NCBI GenBank assembly: GCA_006227785.1
Contig: SBFU01000364.1
Location: 1-7,496 of the forward strand
Reading direction: 5' to 3'
Source of the DNA: Burkholderiales bacterium
GTDB taxonomy: Bacteria; Pseudomonadota; Gammaproteobacteria; Burkholderiales; Burkholderiaceae_C
DNA length: 7,496 nt
Shown: positions 1 through 6,249 of the stretch, one piece after another
How the letters are laid out: the number at the start of each line of letters is the position of its first letter
Numbering within the stretch: the first letter of the stretch is position 1
Translations under genes and position numbers: made by a program
Notes under the pieces: generated by a model
The model's database searches: none
Told to the model about the DNA's origin: nothing
Seen by the model: only the letters and a program-made list of their open reading frames with translations

Positions 1-754
1 CGGTGCGCCCCATGCCACACATGACCTCGTCCAGGATGAGCAGGATGCCATGGCGGTCGCACAGTTCGCGTATGCCCCGGAAATAACCGGGCACGGGCGT
101 GAGCACGCCTGCCGTGGCACCGCCCACGGTTTCAGCCACAAAGGCCATCACGTTCTGTGGCCCCAGCCGGTCGATGGTCTCCGACAGTTCGGTCACCAGC
201 CGCTGGCCATACTGCTCGGGCGATTCGTCGGAACGGCGGTCGCGGTACTCGTAGCAAGGTGAGACGTGCGTCACGTCGATCAGCAGCGGCTTGAACTGCT
301 CGCGCCGCCAGGCATTGCCACCCACAGCCAGCGCACCCAGGGTGTTTCCGTGGTAACTCTGGCGCCGAGCGATGAAATGGCGCCGCTGTGGCTGGCCGAT
401 CTCGACGAAGTACTGTCGAGCCATCTTCAGGGCCGCCTCGACCGCTTCCGAACCGCCGCTGACGAAGTAGACGTGGCTCATGCCGGCCGGTGCGGTCGAG
501 ACCAGGAGGTCGGCCAGCTGTTCGGCCACCTCGGTGGTGAAGAAGCTGGTGTGGGCATAAGACAGCTGGTCGATCTGCCGGTGCATGGCCGCCATGACGT
601 CGGGATGACCGTGCCCAAGGCAGGACACGGCCGCTCCGCCGGACGCATCGATGTAGCGACGACCCTCGGCGTCCGTGATGTACACACCCTGCCCGCTGAC
701 GGCAACGGGTGGGCGGTTCTTGAGCTGGCGGTGAAAAACGCGGCTGTCTTGCAT
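1..754 (-). CDS. Class III PLP-dependent aminotransferase, C-terminus cut by window edge
   Basis: Reading the minus strand from ATG at 754 gives 251 residues with no stop before the edge, so only the N-terminal half or so is present (the family is usually about 430-460 residues). It would transfer an amino group, typically from an omega-amino acid, diamine or amino acid to a keto acid, using pyridoxal phosphate in the cytosol. Visible class III marks are the N-terminal IDASGGAAVSCLGHGHP (35-51), the phosphate-binding VSGGSEAVEAALK (98-110), SYHGNTLGAL (133-142) with the cofactor-stacking aromatic, and LDEVMCGMGRT (241-251), whose Asp242 should contact the pyridine nitrogen. The Schiff-base lysine lies beyond the window. 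No strong ribosome-binding site precedes the ATG, but the homologous region begins a few residues in, which supports this start. It is divergent from the FAD oxidoreductase gene and is likely part of the same catabolic unit. The substrate is unknown; proteins of this type are often labelled only 'aspartate aminotransferase family'. Confidence 0.9.
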   Translation of the reverse strand, partial: MQDSRVFHRQLKNRPPVAVSGQGVYITDAEGRRYIDASGGAAVSCLGHGHPDVMAAMHRQIDQLSYAHTSFFTTEVAEQLADLLVSTAPAGMSHVYFVSGGSEAVEAALKMARQYFVEIGQPQRRHFIARRQSYHGNTLGALAVGGNAWRREQFKPLLIDVTHVSPCYEYRDRRSDESPEQYGQRLVTELSETIDRLGPQNVMAFVAETVGGATAGVLTPVPGYFRGIRELCDRHGILLILDEVMCGMGRT

Positions 755-902
755 GGAATTCAGGTGGGTTGAATGGCCACAGTCTAGGCAGGGACCGTGC
801 GCCGTGGAAATGCCAATTCAGGCGCCTTCCATGAGTTTTGGTTATGACACGGAAGTCGATTCGCATGCCCTGGGACGGCGGGTTCAGCCTACATTGAGAT
901 CC
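755..902. promoter_or_regulatory. Divergent intergenic promoter region between aminotransferase and oxidoreductase
   Basis: This 148-bp gap separates two genes pointing away from each other, so promoters for both must lie here or very near. For the leftward gene, a weak candidate is TTCCAC, 17 bp, TAGACT (the -10 is 781-786 read on the minus strand); this would give a leader of about 20 nt. For the rightward gene I find no convincing -35/-10 pair. An imperfect dyad at 826-855 and an 8-bp palindrome AGGCGCCT at 820-827 are possible regulator sites. The layout fits control by the nearby LysR-family protein, but that is inference. Confidence 0.5.
826..855. promoter_or_regulatory. Imperfect inverted repeat, candidate operator
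   Basis: The arms CTTCCATG (826-833) and CACGGAAG (848-855) pair at 7 of 8 positions across a 14-bp A/T-leaning spacer. The dyad lies about 48 bp upstream of the oxidoreductase ATG and 72 bp upstream of the aminotransferase ATG, so one bound regulator could act on both. It does not match the simple T-N11-A LysR box closely, and arms of this size can occur by chance. Confidence 0.3.
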
Positions 903-2195
903 ATGACACAGATCCGTTTTTCTCCCGGCCATGCACTCGTGATCGGCGCCGGCGTGGTTGGCCTGGGTACGGCATGGAGCCTGCTGCGCGACGGCTGGCG
1001 GGTGACGGTCGTTGACGCCGGCCGACCCGGGGACGGCGCCAGCGGAGGCAATGGCGCCCAGCTGAGCTACTCGTACGTACAGCCGCTGGCCGACCCCGGG
1101 GTCTGGGCCCAACTGCCCAAGCTGCTCCTCTCGACCGATTCGCCCTTGCGCCTGAGGCCGCAGCTTGACCCGCACCAATGGTCCTGGCTGGTGTCGTTCA
1201 TGGTGGCCTGCCGCGCCAGCGTGTCGCGGGAGAGCACCCGACAGTTGCTGGCCCTGGCCGCGCACAGCCGGGACATGTTTGAACGCCTGCGGCAGGAAGA
1301 GCGGCTGGACTGCGACTTCACGGCGAGCGGCAAGCTGGTGCTGTACCCGGATGCTGCCGGGCTTGCGTCAGCCCGAAGGCAGGTGGCCTTGCAGGCGTCC
1401 CTGGGTGGAGCAGAGCAGCGCCTGGTGACACCGGCCGAATGTGCCGACATCGAGCCGGCCCTGACCCACTACGCGGCCCGTATCGCCGGTGGCGTGCACA
1501 CCCCCAGCGAATGCGCGGTGGACGGTGGCCAGTTGTGCGCGACGCTTCACCAGCGTCTGAAAGCCAGCGGCGTGAGCTTCTTGCTCGATCAGGCGGTGCT
1601 CGGCTGGCGCAGAGAAGGTGGGCGTGTCCAGGCGGTGAAGCTGACCACGGGCGAAGTGCAGGCCGACGCGTTTGTGCTGGCAGCGGGCACAGGCTCCGTG
1701 TCACTGGCCCAGGGGCTGGGGCTGCGTTTGCCCGTCTACCCGCTCAAGGGCTACAGCATCACATTGCCGGTGGAGGGTACGCCGGCGCCAGGCGCACCCC
1801 GTGTGAGCGTGACCGATCTGGCCCGCAAGGTGGTGTTTGCGCGTCTGGGGAACCGCCTGCGGGTGGCAGGCATGGCCGAGCTGGTGGGGGAAAACCGACA
1901 GATCGACCCGGCTCGCATCGATTCGCTGAAGGCCACCACACACGACGTGTTTCCGCAAATGACGCTGTCGGGCGACCTGCAACCATGGACCGGTCTTCGC
2001 CCGGCCACACCCAGGGGACTGCCCTTGATCGGGCTGGCCGATGGGGGACCCGACAACCTGTGGCTGAACACCGGCCACGGGGCTCTGGGCCTGACCCTGG
2101 CCATGGGCAGCGCCGATCGCCTGCGGGCCCTGCTCAGGATGGCTTCAGCCCCAGCGTCCCGATATCGTCCAGCGCCTGCTGCATGCAGCGTGTGA
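903..2195 (+). CDS. DadA-like FAD-dependent D-amino-acid dehydrogenase / amine oxidoreductase
   Basis: The product is 430 residues, usual for the DAO/DadA family. It should oxidatively deaminate an amino or imino acid to the keto acid plus ammonia, passing electrons from FAD to the respiratory chain or to oxygen. The N-terminal Rossmann motif VIGAGVVGLGTAWSLL (13-28) is followed by an acidic residue closing the second strand (Asp38). DadA-type signatures are GASGGNGAQLSYSY (45-58), YPLKGYSITLP (279-289), WTGLRPATPRGLPLIG (362-377) and LNTGHGALGLTLAMGSADRL (388-407). There is no signal peptide. The reading frame is open back to ATG at 753, but the ATG at 903 is chosen because the Rossmann fold starts about 12 residues later and the upstream 50 residues look non-coding. 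The Ala/Pro-rich last 20 residues lie past the conserved helix and overlap the lysR-type gene antisense. A companion aminotransferase is divergent. True DadA, a proline/opine-type oxidase or another amine oxidase are all possible. Confidence 0.88.
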   Translation: MTQIRFSPGHALVIGAGVVGLGTAWSLLRDGWRVTVVDAGRPGDGASGGNGAQLSYSYVQPLADPGVWAQLPKLLLSTDSPLRLRPQLDPHQWSWLVSFMVACRASVSRESTRQLLALAAHSRDMFERLRQEERLDCDFTASGKLVLYPDAAGLASARRQVALQASLGGAEQRLVTPAECADIEPALTHYAARIAGGVHTPSECAVDGGQLCATLHQRLKASGVSFLLDQAVLGWRREGGRVQAVKLTTGEVQADAFVLAAGTGSVSLAQGLGLRLPVYPLKGYSITLPVEGTPAPGAPRVSVTDLARKVVFARLGNRLRVAGMAELVGENRQIDPARIDSLKATTHDVFPQMTLSGDLQPWTGLRPATPRGLPLIGLADGGPDNLWLNTGHGALGLTLAMGSADRLRALLRMASAPASRYRPAPAACSV

Positions 2196-3054
2196 AGGCC
2201 TTGAGCGTCTGGGATCCGGGGCGCTGGGCCGGACGCAGTACCTGAACCGGTACCTCGATCGACGGAACCAACCGGAGCACATCCACGCGACGGCGGTCAG
2301 CCGAAGCCGCGGTGCATGACTCGACCATCGCAACGCCAACCCCATGCTGGGCCAGCGCCAGCGCCACATGGTAGGTCTGCACGGTGACCACCACATCCAG
2401 ATCGGCACCACTGTCGCGCAAGGTGTGCGCCAGCAGGACGCCCAGCGGGTCCTGCGGATCGAGGGCGACGATGGGCAGACCGGCCAGATCGGCCAGGCTG
2501 ACTTCGCCCGAGCGGACCACCCTGGCCGGCAGCAGTCCGCGCGGAGCCACACAAACCACCGATCGGCTGCCCAGCGCCTCCAGGGTGAGCGACGGATGGG
2601 GCGGAACGCTGAAGACGTAGCCGACATCGGCTTCCTGCAAGGCCAGTGCCGCGACGATCTGGGGTGAATGCAGCGCCTGGTGGTGCACTTGTACCGTCGG
2701 GTGCTTCTGCCGGAACAGGCGCATGGCCCTGGGCATGACCTCGTAGCTGAGGGCCAGCACCGTCAGCACCTGCAGCTCGTGCTGGCTGCGCCCCGCTCGC
2801 AGGTTGGCCGACAGCCGCTGCACCTCGTCGAGCTGCTGGAACAGACGCTCCACATGGGGGTACAGCGTCTGGGCTTCCAATGTCGGTCGCAGGCGACCGC
2901 CGACCCGCTGGAACAGCGCGAACCCCAGCTGCAGTTCGGCGTGTTGCAGGGTGCGGCTGACAGCCGGCTGGGTGACGTTGATCATGCGGGCGGCCGCGCT
3001 GACGCTGCCGGTGAGCATGACGGCGTTGAAGACCTCGATGTGACGCAGACGCAT
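2134..3054 (-). CDS. LysR-family transcriptional regulator, LysR/OccR/NocR-like
   Basis: The product is 306 residues, standard for a LysR-type regulator. The N-terminal winged helix-turn-helix is clear: MRLRHIEVFNAVMLTGSVSA (1-20), then AARMINVTQPAVSRTLQHAE (21-40), with LFQRVGGRLRPT (47-58) as the wing. A linker helix follows (about 60-88) and then the periplasmic-binding-protein-like effector domain (about 93-300). The motifs FNAVMLTGS and FQRVGGRLRPT resemble the subgroup that includes LysR of diaminopimelate decarboxylase control and the opine regulators OccR/NocR, which suggests an amino-acid-type ligand. The ATG at 3054 is well supported because an in-frame TAG lies two codons upstream. 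No good Shine-Dalgarno directly precedes it. Its 3' end overlaps the convergent oxidoreductase by 62 bp. It lies 37 bp downstream of the RND pump on the same strand, so it may be read from the pump transcript as well as from its own promoter. Its likely targets are the oxidoreductase/aminotransferase pair, but that is inference. Confidence 0.9.
   Translation of the reverse strand: MRLRHIEVFNAVMLTGSVSAAARMINVTQPAVSRTLQHAELQLGFALFQRVGGRLRPTLEAQTLYPHVERLFQQLDEVQRLSANLRAGRSQHELQVLTVLALSYEVMPRAMRLFRQKHPTVQVHHQALHSPQIVAALALQEADVGYVFSVPPHPSLTLEALGSRSVVCVAPRGLLPARVVRSGEVSLADLAGLPIVALDPQDPLGVLLAHTLRDSGADLDVVVTVQTYHVALALAQHGVGVAMVESCTAASADRRRVDVLRLVPSIEVPVQVLRPAQRPGSQTLKAFTRCMQQALDDIGTLGLKPS
2178..2189. 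repeat. Perfect 12-bp palindrome inside the convergent gene overlap
   Basis: GCTGCATGCAGC reads identically on both strands. It sits just before the oxidoreductase stop codon (2193-2195) and within the coding ends of both convergent genes. As RNA it could form only a 4-bp stem with a 4-nt loop on either strand and has no U-tract, so it is not a recognisable terminator. It may be fortuitous. Confidence 0.3.
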
Positions 3055-3091
3055 GGCCTATTGTCCACCGCACACGGTCACCCGTTCACGC

Positions 3092-3100
3092 TCACCTCCT
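3092..3100 (-). promoter_or_regulatory. Strong Shine-Dalgarno AGGAGG fused to the pump stop codon
   Basis: On the minus strand the last two Arg codons and stop of the pump read AGG AGG TGA, a full consensus Shine-Dalgarno. The LysR start at 3054 is 40 nt away, too far for direct use. The nearest initiation codon is GTG at 3090-3088, which opens only Val-Asn-Gly before TGA. The site could be coincidence from Arg codons, could drive a micro-ORF, or could be a relic of a lost translationally coupled gene. Confidence 0.3.
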
Positions 3101-6100
3101 GACGCGGAACCAGGCGGCGTACATGGCTGGCAAAGCCAGCAACGTGAGCACGGTGGCCACCACCAGCCCGCCCATGATGGCCACCGCCATCGGCCCCCAG
3201 AACACGCTGCGCGACAGCGGGATCATGGCCAGGACCGCCGCTGCGGCCGTCAGCACGATCGGGCGCATGCGGCGCACGGTCGAGTCCACGATGGCATCCC
3301 ATGCCGGCACGCCACGTGCCCGGTCCTGTTCGATCTGGTCGATCAGGATCACCGAGTTGCGCTGCACCATGCCCATCAGCGCGATGACACCCAGCAAGGC
3401 GACAAAACCGAATGGACGGTCCAGCAGGAGCAACGCCGCCGCTACGCCGGCCATGCCCAAGGGCCCGGTGACAAACACCAGAAGAGACCGACTGAAACTT
3501 TGCAACTGGAGCATCAGCAACGTGAACACAAGGAACAGCATGATGGGCATGCCGGCGGCGATCGACGAGGAGCCCTTGCTGCTTTCCTCCACGGCACCGG
3601 CCACCTCGATGCGGTAGGCGGACAGGCCACGCTGGCGCCAGCCCGCCTCCATCTCGCGCAGTGCGGGCAGCAGCTGGTTGGTGATGGTGGCGCCCTGCAG
3701 GCCTTCTGCCGCGTCGCTCTGCACGGTGATGGCGTAGTTGCGGTTTTCGCGCCACATCACGCCCGGCTCCCATTCGAACACCGGTGTGGCCACCTGCAGC
3801 AGGGGCACGCTCTGTCCCGAGGCGGTTGGCACGTAGGCCAGCGCCAGGTCGGTGATGGTGTCCCGCTCGTCCAGTGGCTGGCGCAGCACGATGTCGATCA
3901 GGCGGTCACCGTCACGGTACTGGCCGACCGTACTGCCGGAGAGCGAGGTGTGCGATGCCCTTGCAATGGACTGACTGGACACGCCCAGGGCGCGCGCTTT
4001 GGACTGGTCAACCTCCAGCCGCATGACCTTGACCGACTCGTTCCAGTTGTCATTGACACCACGCACATTGGGGTTCTCTCGCATGGTCGCCTTGACCTCG
4101 TCGGCCAGCGTGCGCAGGACGGCTGGATCGGACCCGACCACGCGGAACTGCACCGGATAGGGAACCGGCGGCCCGTTGGGCAGGAGCTTGACCCGACCCC
4201 GCACCTCGGGGAACTCGGTCGCCAGAAGGGCTGGCAGGGCCTTGCGCAGGCGCTCGCGCTCGCGCAGGTCCTTGGGCAGAACGATGAGCTGGGCCACGTT
4301 GCTCTGCGGAAAGATCTGGTCCAGCGGCAGGTAGAAGCGCGGCACACCGCTGCCAACCCAGGTGCTGACGGAACGGATACCGGTCTCGCCGGCCAGACGC
4401 TTCTCCAGCCGTCGGGTGACCTCGTCGGTGGCTGCGATGCTGCTGCCTTCCGGCAGCCAGACGTCCACCAGGATTTCGGGGCGGCTGGAATCGGGGAAGA
4501 ACTGCTGCTGCACTTGCGACATGCCCGCCAGACCCAGCACAAAGGTCAGCACGGTGGCACCAATGGTGATCCAGCGGTGCTGGACGCACCAGTCCACGGT
4601 GGCGCGGAAGCGGTCGTAGAAAGGTCCGTCGAACACCTCCTGGATCTGGCCCACGTGCGGTTTGACCTTGAGCAGCTTCACACCCAGGTAGGGCACGAAG
4701 ATCACCGCCACGATCCAGGAGATCACCAGTGCCGCCGCGGTGACACCAAAGATGGCGAAGGTGTATTCACCGACCGCCGACCGGGCCAGTCCGATGGGCA
4801 GGAAACCAGCGGCCGTGATCAGGGTACCGGTGAGCATGGGCATGGCCGTGACCTCCCAGGTGAAGGTGGCGGCACGCATCATGGAGTGGCCTTCCTCCAG
4901 CTTGCGCACCATCATCTCCACCGCGATGATCGCGTCGTCCACCAGCAGACCCAGCGCGATGATCAGCGAACCCAGCGAGATCTTGTGCAGGCCGATGCCC
5001 CAGTAGTACATGACCAGAAAGGTCACGGCCAGCACCAGAGGAATGGTGATCAGCACGACCAGCCCCGGGCGCATGTCCAGGGTATAGCGACGCAGACCCT
5101 GACCTCCTTCGCGCCGGTGCAGGCCGAGGGCCACGAAGCTGACGGCCAGCACGATCACCACCGCTTCGATGAGCACCTTGACGAATTCGTTCACGGAGGT
5201 GGACACCGCGCTGGGCTGGTCCTGCACCTGGACCAGCCGCATGCCGACCGGCAGCTCGGCCTCGATATCGGCCACCGCGGTCTTCAGGGCCTTGCCCAGG
5301 GCAATGATGTCGCCCCCGCTGGCCATGGAAATGCCCAGGGCGATGCTGTCCTGGCCATCATGACGCACCAGCACCTGAGGCGGATCGACATAGCCCAGGC
5401 CAACCTGGGCGATATCGCCGAGGCGGATCTGGGTGCCGTCGTTGGCGCGGATGGGCATGGCACGCAGTTCATCGACCGAGTTGAACGCGCCTCCCACCCG
5501 CACCCGAAGAACATCCAGCGGCGTCTGCAGGGCACCGGCCGATTCGACCGCGTTCTGCTGCCCCAAGGCTGCCAGCACCTGGTTCATGTCCAGCCCGAGG
5601 GCGGCCAGTCGGCGCTGGGACACCTCGATGTAGAGCTTTTCGGGTTGAACGCCGAACAGTTCGACCTTGCTGACGTCCCGCACCTGCAGCAGGCGCTGGC
5701 GCACGTCGTCGGCCACCTTCTTTTTTTCCGCCCGGTTGAAGCCCTCGCCCTGAAGGGCATAGATCACCCCGAACACATCGCCGAACTCGTCGTTGAAGAA
5801 CGGACCGATCACGCCCTGCGGCAGGGTACCGCGCATGTCGCCGATCTTCTTGCGGACCGTGTACCAGATCTCGGGCACCTCACCCGGGGGAGAGCTGTCC
5901 CGCAACTGGAACAGGATCAAGGCCTCGCCCGGCTTGGCATAGCTGCGGATCTTGTCCGCGTAGGGTACCTCCTGAAGGGTCCGCTCGATGCGATCCGACA
6001 CCTGCTCCGCCATCTGCTGGGCGGTGGCGCCCGGCCAGTAGGCCTGCACCACCATGGCGCGAAAGGTGAAAGGAGGATCCTCATCCTGTCCCAGCTGGAA

Positions 6101-6238
6101 GTAGGCGCTGATGCCCAGCAACATCAGCACCACCATGAGGTAGCGCGTGAGGGCCTGGTGATCAAGCGCCCATTGCGAGAGGTTCCAGCGCGTGATCCAG
6201 GATTCGTTCTGCGGGACCTGCGGTTGCTCGTTCTGCAT
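3092..6238 (-). CDS. RND-family efflux pump inner-membrane permease (AcrB/TriC/MexK-like)
   Basis: The product is 1048 residues, full length for the AcrB/AcrD/AcrF superfamily of proton-driven exporters. Helix TM1 (about 29-49) precedes QLGQDEDPPFTFRAMVVQAY, a conserved start of the first periplasmic porter loop (to about 350). TM2-TM6 span about 352-527, TM7 about 553-573, the second periplasmic loop about 574-890, and TM8-TM12 about 894-1045. TM4 carries the proton-relay pair Asp434-Asp435 in LGLLVDDAIIAVE. The TM10 lysine of AcrB (Lys940) aligns with Arg960 in MVQRNSVILID, a variant I associate with TriC/MexK-type pumps. The ATG at 6238 is preferred because TGAGG lies 6 nt upstream. An in-frame GTG at 6250 would add four residues and overlap the adaptor stop as GTGA. 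The adaptor gene ends 8 bp upstream, so the two form one operon. No outer-membrane channel gene follows. Substrates cannot be inferred; drugs, detergents or metabolites are possible, and no metal-efflux-specific feature was recognised. Confidence 0.95.
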   Translation of the reverse strand: MQNEQPQVPQNESWITRWNLSQWALDHQALTRYLMVVLMLLGISAYFQLGQDEDPPFTFRAMVVQAYWPGATAQQMAEQVSDRIERTLQEVPYADKIRSYAKPGEALILFQLRDSSPPGEVPEIWYTVRKKIGDMRGTLPQGVIGPFFNDEFGDVFGVIYALQGEGFNRAEKKKVADDVRQRLLQVRDVSKVELFGVQPEKLYIEVSQRRLAALGLDMNQVLAALGQQNAVESAGALQTPLDVLRVRVGGAFNSVDELRAMPIRANDGTQIRLGDIAQVGLGYVDPPQVLVRHDGQDSIALGISMASGGDIIALGKALKTAVADIEAELPVGMRLVQVQDQPSAVSTSVNEFVKVLIEAVVIVLAVSFVALGLHRREGGQGLRRYTLDMRPGLVVLITIPLVLAVTFLVMYYWGIGLHKISLGSLIIALGLLVDDAIIAVEMMVRKLEEGHSMMRAATFTWEVTAMPMLTGTLITAAGFLPIGLARSAVGEYTFAIFGVTAAALVISWIVAVIFVPYLGVKLLKVKPHVGQIQEVFDGPFYDRFRATVDWCVQHRWITIGATVLTFVLGLAGMSQVQQQFFPDSSRPEILVDVWLPEGSSIAATDEVTRRLEKRLAGETGIRSVSTWVGSGVPRFYLPLDQIFPQSNVAQLIVLPKDLRERERLRKALPALLATEFPEVRGRVKLLPNGPPVPYPVQFRVVGSDPAVLRTLADEVKATMRENPNVRGVNDNWNESVKVMRLEVDQSKARALGVSSQSIARASHTSLSGSTVGQYRDGDRLIDIVLRQPLDERDTITDLALAYVPTASGQSVPLLQVATPVFEWEPGVMWRENRNYAITVQSDAAEGLQGATITNQLLPALREMEAGWRQRGLSAYRIEVAGAVEESSKGSSSIAAGMPIMLFLVFTLLMLQLQSFSRSLLVFVTGPLGMAGVAAALLLLDRPFGFVALLGVIALMGMVQRNSVILIDQIEQDRARGVPAWDAIVDSTVRRMRPIVLTAAAAVLAMIPLSRSVFWGPMAVAIMGGLVVATVLTLLALPAMYAAWFRVRR

Positions 6239-6244
6239 AGCCGG

Positions 6245-6249
6245 CCTCA
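6245..6249 (-). promoter_or_regulatory. Ribosome-binding site deciding the pump start
   Basis: TGAGG on the minus strand ends 6 nt before ATG 6238, ideal spacing, and overlaps the adaptor stop codon TGA (6249-6247). This favours the ATG over the GTG at 6250, which has no purine-rich site before it, and points to translational coupling of adaptor and pump. Confidence 0.55.

Noticed and set aside
753..902. N-terminal extension of the oxidoreductase from the upstream ATG at 753 or 831
   Set aside because: The added residues have no family similarity, precede the Rossmann motif by far too much, and would consume the whole divergent promoter region.
132..1265. A 377-codon minus-strand frame spanning the aminotransferase, the gap and part of the oxidoreductase
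   Set aside because: It is Arg/Pro/Gly-rich low-complexity translation with no recognisable domain. It crosses two real genes with clear family motifs in other frames.
1439..2245. A 268-codon plus-strand frame within the oxidoreductase gene
   Set aside because: It is an out-of-frame shadow of the oxidoreductase, Arg/Gly/Pro-rich and without any domain.
3067..3078. ACCG-CACA-CGGT small inverted repeat between pump and LysR gene
   Set aside because: A 4-bp stem with no T-run is too small to call a terminator or operator.
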